Positions 25,278 to 35,439 of a stretch of 56,582 nt of DNA are shown in pieces. The notes below the pieces were generated by a model, which saw only the letters and a list, made by a program, of their open reading frames with translations, was not told the DNA's origin and made no database searches. The stretch comes from an uncultured Eubacteriales bacterium (GTDB lineage Bacteria; Bacillota; Clostridia; Oscillospirales; Acutalibacteraceae), in the NCBI GenBank assembly GCA_900315875.1, contig ONAX01000026.1, positions 11,990 to 68,571 of the forward strand, written 5' to 3'. A program made the position numbers and the translations under genes. The first letter of the stretch is position 1; each line of letters begins with the position of its first letter.

Positions 25278-27338
25278 TTATTCCTCCTGCAGGCTTTCTG
25301 CAAGCATTTTTGCGCACTTTGAAGCTTCGCTGTTGTGCGACTGATCCTCGGAATCGTCAACATATCCGAAAACAACGGTTTCGCCGTTGTAATGAAGCTG
25401 CGTGTAGTAATATACAAAATACATCGGACGGGTCTTGATTTTTCCGTCGGAAAGATCCTTATAATGTGCTGTGAAAATACCCTCAACTCTTGTCATTCTG
25501 TATCCGTTTATACTGACTGAATCGTCGTCGGTAATTCGGACAAATTCATCCTTGAAATATTCGTGATCCTTCAGATAATCGTCGGCATATACGGTGTCCT
25601 TGTATTCCGGGTCTGATGATTTATAGAAATTCATCACGCTAAGTGAGTCGCGCAGAAATACATATCTTCTCGGGTCGTCGACAAGCTCTGATTCGTATAT
25701 AGAAGGATCGTTTGTATACACGCAGTCTATCAGATGCGGACCCTGCAGACCCATTGACCGTACGCCGTAATTTATACTGTTGTTTCTTTCAGGCAGCTCG
25801 AATGACACTATAGATTCATTGTCAATCTGCGGATTTATTGATACAAGCTCAAGCTTGTACGTACCGTTGTCATTTTTTATCGGTGAATATGTGTAATCCG
25901 CGGTCGTTTCGCGGAAGGTGCGTGCCATTCTGTCATCATTCAGCTGAGCTGCAGCGTAGTTTTCAGGTTTGCCGGAGGTATTCATGCAAAGCCAGTATAC
26001 GGTTGCATTATTCTCTTTCAGCGTAGTAGCATATGCACAGAACTGACGGTAGTAGTATTTATCCGGATCAGCATACTGTGCTGTCGGCACCTCGCTGCAT
26101 TCATATCTGATCATATCGTAGCCGTTTATTGTAACGGTCTGCGCTGAATCTATTTTCCAGTCGTATTGTCCCAGCCAGTTGCTCAGAGTACTTTTAAGCA
26201 CGCTGAAATTGCCCGGGAATTTTTCGGTGGAGTAGCTGATTTCGTCAGGTGCAGCGTTTTCAAGGTTTATTCCGCCGTGCATAACGAGCGTTCCGTCGCC
26301 CTGATAGGCATAGGCGAGCGAAGATTCGGTAAAGGTGCGTATGCGGGGTACGTTGACTGCATAATACGCATAGGAAGAATTATAATAAACGGAATTAACA
26401 TCCGCAACCCCCCAGTTGTTATAATTGATATCCTCAAGCGCAATGCTGTCATCGGTATTCAGAAAGTAGGTGTTTGCAATATAAATACCGCCGATCGTAC
26501 ATCCTATCGCAACCGCAGCGCATATCGCCCCGATACCTATTTTCGCTGATAATGTCAGATCACCTGCCTCTCCTGCCGCAGTCACAGCCGACGCGGCATT
26601 TATTGCGGTTGCTCCTGCCGCAGCCGAAGCTGTAGCAGAGAACAGTGAATCAGCCGGAATAACATTTATTTCTGCTCTTTGTGCCTGATAAAGCAGATAC
26701 AGAAACGGCAGAACTGTAAGGCACCTGAGACGGAAGCCGTTGTTTTCAAGCTTTTCGACTTCCTTTTTCATAAACTGTCTTGCATAGCGCAGTCTGCTTT
26801 TAATGGTATTTTCGCTGCAGCCGTACATCTCTGCGATTTCACGTGTGCTCATGCTTTCGTAATAGAACAGGAAAAGCGACTGCCGCTGCTCCTCGGGCAG
26901 ACGGGAGATTATTTCCTCGAGGGTATCCCTGATATCGGAATCAATGGTTGTTTCCTCAGGATCAGGCTCGGAATTCTGCTCATCTGACAGACGTATTATC
27001 TCATCGTCAGTTTCAAGAACAAGTCGCTTGCTCTTTTTCAGATAATTGATGGACAGGTTCGCAGCAATGCGTCTGATCCATGCTTCAAAGCTGAGCGGAT
27101 CCGAAAGCTTATCCAGAGAAGAATATGCCTTGAAAAATGTATCCTGTGTAATATCCTCGGCGTTTTCCTTTGAATCGAGGATATTATAGCTTACGTAGTA
27201 TGCGTCGCTGTAATAAGCTTTGTACAGGATATCAAAATCCTCTTTGCTTCCGTGCTTTGCCGCTTCAATAAGCTTCGGGAGATATTTTCGTCTTGTATCG
27301 GGAAGTGTGATAAATGAGTTTATTTCCTTTTCTGTCAT
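25278..27338 (-). CDS. ECF-like sigma factor fused to a membrane helix and a large outer domain
   Basis: A 686-residue protein. Region sigma2 (about 25-100: DAYYVSYNILDSKENAEDITQDTFFKA, SFEAWIRRIAANLSINYLKK) and sigma4 (about 135-190: LPEEQRQSLFLFYYESMSTREIAEMYGCSENTIKSRLRYAR) are complete. A hydrophobic patch near 205-220, an Ala-rich linker, and a clear membrane helix at about 263-290 (IGAICAAVAIGCTIGGIYI) follow, then ~390 residues that would be outside the cell and match nothing I know. ATG 27338 has GAGGG upstream. No separate anti-sigma gene follows, so the outer part may hold or release the sigma domain (inference). Confidence 0.85.
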   Translation of the reverse strand: MTEKEINSFITLPDTRRKYLPKLIEAAKHGSKEDFDILYKAYYSDAYYVSYNILDSKENAEDITQDTFFKAYSSLDKLSDPLSFEAWIRRIAANLSINYLKKSKRLVLETDDEIIRLSDEQNSEPDPEETTIDSDIRDTLEEIISRLPEEQRQSLFLFYYESMSTREIAEMYGCSENTIKSRLRYARQFMKKEVEKLENNGFRLRCLTVLPFLYLLYQAQRAEINVIPADSLFSATASAAAGATAINAASAVTAAGEAGDLTLSAKIGIGAICAAVAIGCTIGGIYIANTYFLNTDDSIALEDINYNNWGVADVNSVYYNSSYAYYAVNVPRIRTFTESSLAYAYQGDGTLVMHGGINLENAAPDEISYSTEKFPGNFSVLKSTLSNWLGQYDWKIDSAQTVTINGYDMIRYECSEVPTAQYADPDKYYYRQFCAYATTLKENNATVYWLCMNTSGKPENYAAAQLNDDRMARTFRETTADYTYSPIKNDNGTYKLELVSINPQIDNESIVSFELPERNNSINYGVRSMGLQGPHLIDCVYTNDPSIYESELVDDPRRYVFLRDSLSVMNFYKSSDPEYKDTVYADDYLKDHEYFKDEFVRITDDDSVSINGYRMTRVEGIFTAHYKDLSDGKIKTRPMYFVYYYTQLHYNGETVVFGYVDDSEDQSHNSEASKCAKMLAESLQEE

Positions 27339-27448
27339 ATAAATCCCTCGCTTTTTCCTTTCATATATGTAGACAATCATTTCGCAGAAATAGTTTTATG
27401 ATTTTGAAAAAAATTTTAAATTTTTTATGTTATTTTACAAATATAAAG

Positions 27449-27487
27449 AAAAAAGTCGGTGAACCGGAATAATTCATCGACTTTTTT
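27449..27487 (-). terminator. Terminator of pckA (repeat-family copy 2)
   Basis: Stem AAAAAAGTCGATGAA / TTCACCGACTTTTTT on the minus strand, 32 bases after the pckA stop. Confidence 0.85.
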
Positions 27488-27518
27488 GTTATTTATTGGG
27501 TTTGTGTACTATTTATTC

Positions 27519-29132
27519 TCAGATCTGCGGACCTGCGGAAACAAGGGCCTTACCTGCTTCGTTTGTTTCGTACTTCTTGAAGTTCTTGACAAATCTCTGA
27601 GCAAGATCCTTTGCCTTTTCTTCCCACTGTGCAGCATCTGCATATGTGTCTCTCGGATCGAGGATGCCTGTGTCAACGCCCGGAAGCTCTGTGGGTACTT
27701 CAAAATCGAAGTAGGGGATCTTCTTTGTGGGAGCGTTCTTGATATCGCCGCTGAGGATAGCGTCGATGATACCTCTTGTATCCTTGATTGTAATTCTCTT
27801 GCCTGTGCCGTTCCAGCCGGTGTTTACAAGATAAGCCTTAGCGCCGCTTGCCTGCATCTTCTTAACGAGCTCTTCAGCGTACTTTGTCGGATGAAGCTCG
27901 AGGAATGCCTGACCGAAGCATGCTGAGAAGGTGGGGGTAGGCTCGGTGATTCCGCGCTCTGTACCTGCAAGCTTTGCAGTAAAGCCGGAAAGGAAGTAAT
28001 ACTGGGTCTGCTCAGGTGTAAGGATTGAAACAGGGGGCAGTACGCCGAATGCATCTGCTGAAAGGAAGATTACATTCTCTGCTGCAGGACCTGAGGAAAC
28101 CTTGTTTACGTTCTTAGCAATCTTTTCAATGTGCTCGATCGGGTAGGAAACACGGGTGTTTTCTGTAACACTCTTGTCGTCGAAATCAATTGTGCCGTCT
28201 TCAGCAACAGTTACGTTCTCGAGAAGTGCATTTCTCTTGATAGCGTTGTAGATATCCGGCTCGCTTTCCTTGTCAAGACCGATTACCTTTGCATAGCAGC
28301 CGCCCTCGAGGTTGAAGATACCGTTGTCGTCCCAGCCGTGCTCGTCGTCGCCGATAAGAAGACGCTTCGGGTCGGTGGAAAGTGTGGTCTTACCTGTGCC
28401 GGAAAGGCCGAAGAAGATTGCTGTGTGCTCACCGTTCATGTCGGTGTTTGCGGAGCAGTGCATTGAAGCCATACCCTGAAGCGGGAGGAAGTAGTTCTGC
28501 ATTGAGAACATGCCCTTCTTCATTTCGCCGCCGTACCAGGTGTTGAGGATAACCTGCTCGCGTGTGCTTACGTTGAAGAGAACAGCAGTCTCGGAGTTGA
28601 GGCCGAGCTCCTTGTAGTTTTCAACCTTAGCCTTGGAAGCTGTATAAACAACGAAGTTCGGCTCGAAGTTTTCCTGCTCCTCAGCTGTGGGCTTGATGAA
28701 CATGTTCTCTACGAAATGAGCCTGCCATGCAACCTCCATGATGAAACGTACAGCCATACGTGTGTCCTTGTTTGCGCCGCAGAATGCGTCTACAACGTAG
28801 AGCTTCTTGCCTGAAAGCTGCTCGAGAGCGAGCTTCTTGCATTCATCCCATGCCTGCTGTGAAGCGGGGTGGTTATCGTTTGGATATTCGGGTGTTGTCC
28901 ACCATACTGTATCCTTGGACTTGTCGTCCATTACGATGAACTTATCTTTGGGTGAACGGCCTGTGTAAATGCCGGTCATTACGTTAACTGCGCCGAGCTC
29001 AGTAACCTGTCCCTTATCAAAACCCTCGAGTGAAGGATCTGTTTCATCCTTAAAAAGGGTTTCGTAAGAGGGATTGTATACGATCTCTTTTACGTCGGTA
29101 ATGCCGTATTTTGTGATATCAACGTTTGACAT
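27519..29132 (-). CDS. pckA: Phosphoenolpyruvate carboxykinase (ATP)
   Basis: A 537-residue enzyme converting oxaloacetate and ATP to PEP and CO2, or running in the CO2-fixing direction in rumen and gut anaerobes. The P-loop [11 protein letters not shown], metal-binding [11 protein letters not shown], substrate loop and KRITIKDTR are all present. ATG 29132 (MSNVDI) has AAGGAG eight bases upstream; an ATG two codons earlier is possible. Codon use is strongly biased, as in a highly expressed gene, consistent with its perfect -35 box. Confidence 0.97.
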   Translation of the reverse strand: MSNVDITKYGITDVKEIVYNPSYETLFKDETDPSLEGFDKGQVTELGAVNVMTGIYTGRSPKDKFIVMDDKSKDTVWWTTPEYPNDNHPASQQAWDECKKLALEQLSGKKLYVVDAFCGANKDTRMAVRFIMEVAWQAHFVENMFIKPTAEEQENFEPNFVVYTASKAKVENYKELGLNSETAVLFNVSTREQVILNTWYGGEMKKGMFSMQNYFLPLQGMASMHCSANTDMNGEHTAIFFGLSGTGKTTLSTDPKRLLIGDDEHGWDDNGIFNLEGGCYAKVIGLDKESEPDIYNAIKRNALLENVTVAEDGTIDFDDKSVTENTRVSYPIEHIEKIAKNVNKVSSGPAAENVIFLSADAFGVLPPVSILTPEQTQYYFLSGFTAKLAGTERGITEPTPTFSACFGQAFLELHPTKYAEELVKKMQASGAKAYLVNTGWNGTGKRITIKDTRGIIDAILSGDIKNAPTKKIPYFDFEVPTELPGVDTGILDPRDTYADAAQWEEKAKDLAQRFVKNFKKYETNEAGKALVSAGPQI

Positions 29133-29169
29133 GATCATTTCTCCTTTTCTTTCAAAAAAATACACTTAT

Positions 29170-29198
29170 ATAATACATCAAAGCAATTTAATTGTCAA
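29170..29198 (-). promoter_or_regulatory. Promoter of pckA
   Basis: Minus-strand TTGACA (29198-29193) and TATTAT (29175-29170) with a 17-base spacer. A GTCGGCG/CGCCGGC hairpin at 29204-29219 just upstream may end the regulator transcript. Confidence 0.82.
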
Positions 29199-29246
29199 GA
29201 CAAGCCGGCGTGCGCCGACAGAAATTGCTACGGTTTTCGGACATAA

Positions 29247-29936
29247 TTATTCACCCGTTGCAAGCTCTCTCAGCTTTTCCCGGTCGGATATTTTTATGCC
29301 CTTTCTTGACAGCTCAACAATGCCCTCAGCCGCAAAGTATTTCAGCATTCTTGTAACAGCTTCTCTTGCGGAGCTTATATACCTTGCTATCTGCTCATGG
29401 GTGAGGGAGAGGGTATCGCTGCCGGTGCGGGAAAACTCGTCCCACAGAAAGACCGCGATCCGCTTGTCGAGACTGAAAAACATTATCTGCTGCATAACCC
29501 ATACCACGTCTGAAAAGCGTGCAACAGCGTTGTCCAGGGCGTAATTCGCGACAAACAGGTTGTCCTCGGCAACCTTTGCCATAACGTCGCCCCTGACGAT
29601 ATAAACGCTGCTGTCCTCTTCTGCGTCGATAATGACGTCGAACGTTATGGAGCGGAGAACGCAGGAGGCGGAAAGCATGCATACCTCGCCGGGCCTATAG
29701 CGGTAAAGGGTTATTTCCTTTCCGTTTTCCGACAGCAGATAGGCTCTCAGCGTTCCGCTGATAACCATAATCGCACCGGTGCAGTTTCCGCTTGTGCCGT
29801 GGATGTTGGTGCCCTTTTTATAGCTGAATTCGCCTGTATTGGCGCAAAGCAGCTCCCTTTGCTCATCCGTCAGCTTTTCCCAGAATGGGAAGTACTGCCT
29901 GTATACAAGCCTGCACTGTCCGAGCTCAATGGACAT
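29247..29936 (-). CDS. Crp/Fnr family transcription regulator
   Basis: A 229-residue regulator with an N-terminal cyclic-nucleotide-binding-like barrel (residues ~20-130) and a C-terminal winged helix (SLTHEQIARYISSAREAVTRMLKYFAAEGIVELSRKGIKI, about 175-215). The Fnr-type N-terminal cysteine cluster is absent (only scattered Cys), and the cAMP-contact Arg-Ser pair is not clear, so the ligand is unknown. It follows alaS by 17 bases on the same strand and is upstream of pckA, whose control is a possible role (inference from position). Confidence 0.88.
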   Translation of the reverse strand: MSIELGQCRLVYRQYFPFWEKLTDEQRELLCANTGEFSYKKGTNIHGTSGNCTGAIMVISGTLRAYLLSENGKEITLYRYRPGEVCMLSASCVLRSITFDVIIDAEEDSSVYIVRGDVMAKVAEDNLFVANYALDNAVARFSDVVWVMQQIMFFSLDKRIAVFLWDEFSRTGSDTLSLTHEQIARYISSAREAVTRMLKYFAAEGIVELSRKGIKISDREKLRELATGE

Positions 29937-29953
29937 GCTCTCACCCCATTTAA

Positions 29954-32597
29954 TTATTTCAGATTAGCTGTAACGATGTCCCCGACCTTTGTCATTGCTT
30001 CATTTATTTTTGAAATGTCGCCGACGCCTGCCATTGCTCTTTCGGGCTTTCCGCCGCCGCGTCCGCCGACAAGCTCTGCCACAGCCTTTATGAGCTTTCC
30101 TGCATGTGCGCCGTGGGATAGTGCATCCTTGCCGCATGCTACGGAAATGTTAGCCTTGTCGCCGTCTACTGCGAACATTACTGCAACGCAGTCCGGAGCG
30201 CTTTCCAGTACTGTATCCGTCATTGTCTTGAGGGTCTGGCTGTTTGTGCCGTTGAAGCGTGAGCAAGCGACGCGTACATCTCCGTACTGCTTTGCGCCGG
30301 AGAGCATGTTCTCTACGCCCTGGGATGAAAGCTTGGCCGTAAGAGCTTCAATCTCTTTGTCCTTAGCCTTGTTTTCTTCTGCAAGTTTTTCAAGAGCGTC
30401 GCTGAATTTCGAAATGCTATTGATCTTCATTACCTTCATTGCGTCGTTCATTGTCTTGTCATAGGAATCAAGAAGCTCGATAATACCCCAGCCGGTAACA
30501 GCTTCTATTCTTCTTACACCCGCAGCAACGGAGTTTTCTGATGTTATGCGGAAAAGTCCCAGCTTTGCAGTATTGTCCATATGTGTGCCGCCGCAGAATT
30601 CCCTTGAGAATTCACCAGCCATAACGACACGTACTACATCGCCGTATTTCTCGCCGAACAGAGCCATAGCACCAAGCTTTTTGGCTTCCTCAATCGGCAT
30701 TTCCTTTGTTACAACCGGATATGCCTTTGCGATTTCCTTATTTACCAGATATTCAACCTTTTTCAGCTCCTGAGGTGTCAGTGCTGAGAAGTGTGTAAAG
30801 TCAAAGCGCAGCTTTTCGTCAGTTACGAGCTGCCCCGCCTGCTCAACATGTGTTCCGAGAACCTGTCTCAGTGCAGCCTGCAGCAGGTGAGCAGCTGTGT
30901 GGTTACGCATTATTGCAAAACGTGAAACACGGTTTACCTCTGCCTTTACGGCAGCACCGGTCTCTATAGTGCCCTCGTCGATATGGCAGCGGTGCATGTA
31001 TATGCCGTTATTGTCCTTCACTGTGTCAACTACAGATATCTTTGCATCTGCTGTTCTGATTGAGCCTACGTCGCCTATCTGTCCGCCGCTTTCTGCATAG
31101 AAGGGGGTTTCGTCAAGGACGATAATAACATCCTCTCCTGTGCCGCCGAACTGTACCTTTTCGCCTTCCTTGACGATAGCCTTGACGGTGGCGTCGGCGT
31201 GAAGGGTATTGTAGCCGACAAATACAGTTTTATCGATACCGCTGAAGTCCACTGCATCGCTGAGCCATGCTTCGGTATCAGATTTCTTTCTTGCTTCCTT
31301 TGCGCGTTTTTTCTGTTCCTGCAGAAGCTTGTCGTAGCCGGCAATATCGACTATCATTCCGCGCTCTGCTGCTATTTCCTTTATGAGATCTACCGGGAAG
31401 CCGAAGGTATCGTTAAGCTTGAATGCATCCTCGCCGGAAATACGGTTGATCTCCGATTTTTCAATTATGTCGTTGAGAAGTGCAAAGCCCTGGTCGAGAG
31501 TTCTGCCGAAGGATTCTTCCTCTGTTGCGATTACCTTTGTAATGATCTCTCGCTTTTCGGCAAGCTCGGGATAAGCCGGGTTTTCAGCAATTACGGTATC
31601 TACTACCTTATAAAGGAATGAATCCTTCATGCCGAGAAGTCTGCCGTGACGTGCGGCTCTTCTGAGGAGTCTGCGAAGTACATAGCCTCTGCTTTCGTTT
31701 GAGGGCATAACGCCGTCGCCGATCATGAAGGTTACTGAGCGGATGTGGTCGGTGATAACCCGAAGCGAGATATCCGTTTTTTCGCTTTCGCCGTAGCTGA
31801 CGCCTACAAGCTCGCTGATCTTCTTCATTATGTTCTGCACGGTATCGACGAGGAAAAGATTATCCACGCCCTGCATGATGCATGCAAGTCTTTCAAGACC
31901 CATACCGGTATCGATATTCGGGTGGTCAAGTGGAGTGTAATTGCCCTTGCCGTCGTTGTCAAACTGTGTGAAAACGTTATTCCAGAATTCAACATATCCA
32001 GAATTCAACATATCTGTCGCAGTCGCAGCCGACGCCGCAGGTAGGCTTGCCGCAGCCGTATTTTTCGCCTCTGTCGAAATACAGCTCGGAGCAGGGACCG
32101 CAGGGACCCTCGCCGTGCTCCCAGAAATTATCCTCTTTGCCGAGGCGTACTATTCTGTCGGGAGAAACGCCGACCTTCTTTGTCCAGATGTCAAAAGCTT
32201 CGTCGTCATTCTCGTAGATGGATACCCATATCTTATCAACCGGAAGCTGCAGAACCTCGGTGCAGAATTCCCATGCCCATGAAGTAGCCTCAGGCTTGAA
32301 ATAATCGCCGAAGGAGAAGTTTCCGAGCATTTCAAAGAATGTGCCGTGACGTGCAGTAATGCCGACGCGCTCAATGTCAGGTGTGCGGATGCACTTCTGG
32401 CATGTGGTTACTCTTTTTCTCGGGGGAGTTACTTCGCCGGTAAAGTACTTTTTCATCGGCGCCATACCGGAGTTTATGAGCAGAAGGCTCTTATCATCCT
32501 TCGGTATAAGCGGAAAGCTCGGCAGACGAAGATGTCCCTTGGATTCAAAGAAGGAAAGATATTTTTCCCTCAGTTCGTTCAGTCCTGTCCATTCCAT
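29954..32597 (-). pseudogene. alaS: Alanyl-tRNA synthetase, frameshifted by 16-base duplication
   Basis: Apart from one lesion this is a complete AlaRS of about 875 residues: catalytic domain with [18 protein letters not shown] (class II), editing domain with HTAAHLLQAAL and CGGTH metal motif, and C-Ala domain ending GGGKPERAMAGVG. At 31982-32013 a 16-base unit occurs twice in tandem, so the protein from GTG/ATG near 32597 stops after 'DRYVEFWIC' while '[13 protein letters not shown]' resumes in another frame. ATG 32597 has AAAGG eight bases upstream. The gene is normally essential and has an intact T-box leader, so an assembly error is as likely as real loss. Confidence 0.9.
31982..32013. 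repeat. 16-base perfect tandem duplication inside alaS
   Basis: CCAGAATTCAACATAT occurs at 31982-31997 and again at 31998-32013 without a gap. Removing one copy restores the alaS frame exactly. Confidence 0.97.
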
Positions 32598-32628
32598 TTC
32601 AATCACCTTTTCTCAGTATTTTTGCGGG

Positions 32629-32860
32629 CAAAAACAAAAGGATCCCTTCGTATGGGACGAAAGGATCCGTGTTACCACCCAAATTGCATATGTCAATATG
32701 CCGCTCTGTGACCGTAACGAGGTCTGACGCTGCGTTTTGCGCAGTGGCTCCGAGTCAGCCCGAGCAGCCTTTCATAGGAATATCACACCATTGCTTCCCT
32801 CTCTGAAATGACGGTTTTGCTCTTTTTCTCATCACAGCCGTAAATATTTAATTACACCAT
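32629..32860 (-). promoter_or_regulatory. T-box leader of alaS
   Basis: The minus-strand leader has a long stem I with the AGAGAGGGAAG stretch, a candidate Ala specifier GCT/GCC in GGCTGCTCGGGCTGAC, the T-box core GGGTGGTAAC (32680-32671) and a terminator hairpin GGATCCTTTCG / CGAAGGGATCC (32667-32640) followed by a T-rich tract. In this RNA class uncharged tRNA-Ala binding stabilises an antiterminator. Edges are approximate. Confidence 0.88.
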
Positions 32861-32863
32861 TAT

Positions 32864-32891
32864 ATTATAGCGCATTTTTCCGGATTGTCAA
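32864..32891 (-). promoter_or_regulatory. Promoter of alaS T-box leader
   Basis: Minus-strand TTGACA (32891-32886) and TATAAT (32869-32864), 16-base spacer. Confidence 0.8.
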
Positions 32892-32920
32892 GCCTTAAAC
32901 ATTAGTGACAATCTGCATTT

Positions 32921-33730
32921 TTATTTACAGGGATACTCGATCTTAATGGTATCCTCTTCTAACGCAATGCCGGGGCTTCTGGTAATGGCCAGCTGCTCCT
33001 GCTCAGAAAAGCCGATGGTATCTCCGTCCTTCAGTACAGCGTCACATTCGATCGTGTACAGAGCAATATCCGAAATAAAATCCCGTATTTCTTCCATTTC
33101 AGCTTTGTCTCTCGGCACAAAGACCTCTATTTCATCACGACCGAATTTTTTCATGCCGGATGTATAGAAGCCAGCCAGCTTATCATTTGCATAGGGTCCG
33201 AACCATACAAGATTAACGATGGGAAATTCATTATCCATCATTACTTCAGCGACCGCTTTGTAAAATCGCGGCTCATACACGGCGCCGTCTGTGTAAACAG
33301 CCAAAGCATGCTTTTGTGAAAGAGCACAGCAAACAGCCATAACAAACAGCTTTGCCTTATCACAGATATCCGCCATATCGGTGTGTTCGCCCAAAACGGA
33401 AATCAGAATCTGCGCCTTGTGGGCATCTGCCATTCGCTCAGCGTCGCTCCAGAGATAATTTCCTTTTGCATAATACTGCGTTTCTCCGTCGGGAATCGGT
33501 GCAGGAATAAAGGATACCAGCAGTCTTTTACCGTCAAGATCGGTGACAATGATATCCTCCTCATTATCCTCGGCATCCTCTTCGGAAATTTCGATATTCC
33601 ATTCACTTTTCATATCATTAATGAATTGTGTTTTATCCCATTCAGGCTTCCCGAGAAGCACAAATCCCAAAAAGGAACCAATGTGATTTGTTTCTTTTTC
33701 CTGCGTCGGCAGATTATTGTTATTATTCAC
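32921..33730 (-). CDS. DUF4261 domain protein
   Basis: A 269-residue cytoplasmic protein with no signal peptide or membrane helix. The C-terminal ~100 residues (FPIVNLVWFGPYANDK...GFSEQEQLAITRSPG) match what I recall of DUF4261; the N-terminal half is also conserved in that family. Start is GTG 33730 with GGAGTGA serving both as its ribosome site and the stop of the gene upstream. Last gene of the four-gene operon with the alarmone synthetase; function unknown. Confidence 0.75.
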   Translation of the reverse strand: MNNNNNLPTQEKETNHIGSFLGFVLLGKPEWDKTQFINDMKSEWNIEISEEDAEDNEEDIIVTDLDGKRLLVSFIPAPIPDGETQYYAKGNYLWSDAERMADAHKAQILISVLGEHTDMADICDKAKLFVMAVCCALSQKHALAVYTDGAVYEPRFYKAVAEVMMDNEFPIVNLVWFGPYANDKLAGFYTSGMKKFGRDEIEVFVPRDKAEMEEIRDFISDIALYTIECDAVLKDGDTIGFSEQEQLAITRSPGIALEEDTIKIEYPCK

Positions 33731-33736
33731 CTGAAA

Positions 33737-34477
33737 TCACTCCGTTTCTGTTTTCTGTTCACTGCCCGAATTCAGCAGATTCCTGACATTCTGCATCCTG
33801 CTGTCAAGCGAGGAGCTGATATTTGCACAGTCAATAAGCTCCGAGCGCAGCATCTCCTTCATCTGCGGAGTGATGTTTTTCTTATACTGCAGCTTGTGCT
33901 CAAGACTTGCCCAGAAATCCATTGCGATTGTGCGCAGCTGAACCTCAACCTTAACGTCCTTTTTTTCGTTTTCAAGGAAAATGGGCACGGAAACTATAAG
34001 GTGCAGGCTCCTGTAGCCCGAGGGCTTGGGGTTCTTTATGTAATCCTTGCGGCGGATGAGGGTGATATCATCCTGCTGCAGCAGACAGTCAGCCAGACGA
34101 TAAATATCATCCACGAATGAGCATATCACGCGCACGCCTGCAATGTCGTTTACATTTTTTTCGATTGATTCAAGGTCGCGGGGAATATTCTTTCTGACGA
34201 CCTTGCGGATAAGACTGTCGTAATCCTTGACTCGTGAGTGTATGGATTCAATCGGGTTGCCGTCGTATTTCAGGGAAAACTGTTCGTTCAGAACCTTGAA
34301 TTTCGTTTCTATTTCCATAATCGCACAGGTGTAATTTGCAAAAAACTGCTCCACGGGCAGCATGCTTTCCTGCATAAAGTCCAGAAATGTCTCTTCGTTC
34401 AGCCCCTGTGTCTGCGTAAGGCTGACAAGCTCCTTTGCAACCTTATTGGCTGTGTTCATGATTTCTTCTTCATTCAT
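33737..34477 (-). CDS. Small alarmone synthetase (RelA/SpoT synthetase domain only)
   Basis: A 246-residue (p)ppGpp synthetase of the YjbM/YwaC type: no HD hydrolase, TGS or ACT domain. Motifs seen are DYDSLIRKVV, DIAGVRVICSF, GYRSLHLIV (catalytic region) and VEVQLRTIAMDFWASLEHKL. It would make (p)ppGpp from ATP and GDP/GTP, probably as a tetramer and controlled mainly by transcription. ATG 34477 has GGGAGATG upstream. It sits between an Rsm22-like gene (4-base gap) and DUF4261. Confidence 0.93.
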   Translation of the reverse strand: MNEEEIMNTANKVAKELVSLTQTQGLNEETFLDFMQESMLPVEQFFANYTCAIMEIETKFKVLNEQFSLKYDGNPIESIHSRVKDYDSLIRKVVRKNIPRDLESIEKNVNDIAGVRVICSFVDDIYRLADCLLQQDDITLIRRKDYIKNPKPSGYRSLHLIVSVPIFLENEKKDVKVEVQLRTIAMDFWASLEHKLQYKKNITPQMKEMLRSELIDCANISSSLDSRMQNVRNLLNSGSEQKTETE

Positions 34478-34481
34478 GTTT

Positions 34482-35435
34482 TCATCTCCCTATCATATCG
34501 CCGCACTGAGCCTTTCGGGCGGATTTATAAAGCGGCGAGCTTTTTGTTATTGTAACTTCGCGGTTTTCATCCTTTTCGCATAGTGAAAGCGTAACCCGTC
34601 CCTTTGCGGTAACAGGATGCCGCAGCACTCTTGCGACGCCGTGCATTACATCTTTACGGGACAGCGCAAGGTAAGCAAATTTTTCGTCCTCATATGGTAC
34701 GTCGCCGCCTTTGATAAGCTTGTGCAGACGGCTTCTGGCTACGCGTGCCGTAAAGTGGCACCAGTCGCCTTTGCTGATACGGCATATATCCTCGTGCGGG
34801 CAGGGCGCTGCGATATGTGCTCCGGCTTCGAGCAGCTGAGATCTTGCCTGCCGCAGCACGTCAAAGCCCTCGGGGGTTCCCGGTTCGACCAGAAGCAAAA
34901 TCTCCTGCGTGCTGTCCCAGAGTTTATTTATTACTTCTTCGCGCAGGGCGGGGGACAGCTCATTGAGCATATATGATTCGCAAACGAGCTGAGCGCTGCG
35001 GTTTTTTGTATCGGTTGTAATGTCCGCGTCCTCCCAGACTGCACCGGACAAGCCGCACTGTGACATAAGCTCCTGCCCGAGTCGGTGCATTGCACCCTCG
35101 CGCTCAAGGCAAACAGCGTTTTTTATATCGCACAGCTCGTGTGCAGCCCAGACGGCGGCGCCTGTTCCGGAACCGATATCAAGCATTGTCTGCGGCATTA
35201 TATCTGCAGTCTCAAGCGCATATCCAAGGGCAGCCCCGACAGCCGCAAAGGTGGCCGGCATACGCACAATGGAATAGACAAGTGCGTCAACGTCGCTTGC
35301 GATAAGCCTTGAACCTGTTTTGTCGGCGCTTTTGTAACGCCTTGTGATATCGGCAGAGGTGTTTTTCAGAACGGACGGCTGCCATGCGGCAGCGCGCATT
35401 TCTACAGCCCGTCTGACACTTTCCGGGAATTCCAT
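34482..35435 (-). CDS. Rsm22-like SAM-dependent methyltransferase
   Basis: A 317-residue protein with the SAM-binding motif LDIGSGTGAAVWAA near residue 82 and, further on, CPHEDIC...WCHF, the cysteine pattern typical of the mitochondrial/bacterial Rsm22 family that acts on or helps assemble the small ribosomal subunit. The YMLNELSP segment is the motif near the active site. It is the second gene of the operon, four bases after the NUDIX gene. Its exact RNA target is not known. Confidence 0.85.
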   Translation of the reverse strand: MEFPESVRRAVEMRAAAWQPSVLKNTSADITRRYKSADKTGSRLIASDVDALVYSIVRMPATFAAVGAALGYALETADIMPQTMLDIGSGTGAAVWAAHELCDIKNAVCLEREGAMHRLGQELMSQCGLSGAVWEDADITTDTKNRSAQLVCESYMLNELSPALREEVINKLWDSTQEILLLVEPGTPEGFDVLRQARSQLLEAGAHIAAPCPHEDICRISKGDWCHFTARVARSRLHKLIKGGDVPYEDEKFAYLALSRKDVMHGVARVLRHPVTAKGRVTLSLCEKDENREVTITKSSPLYKSARKAQCGDMIGR

Positions 35436-35439
35436 GCGC

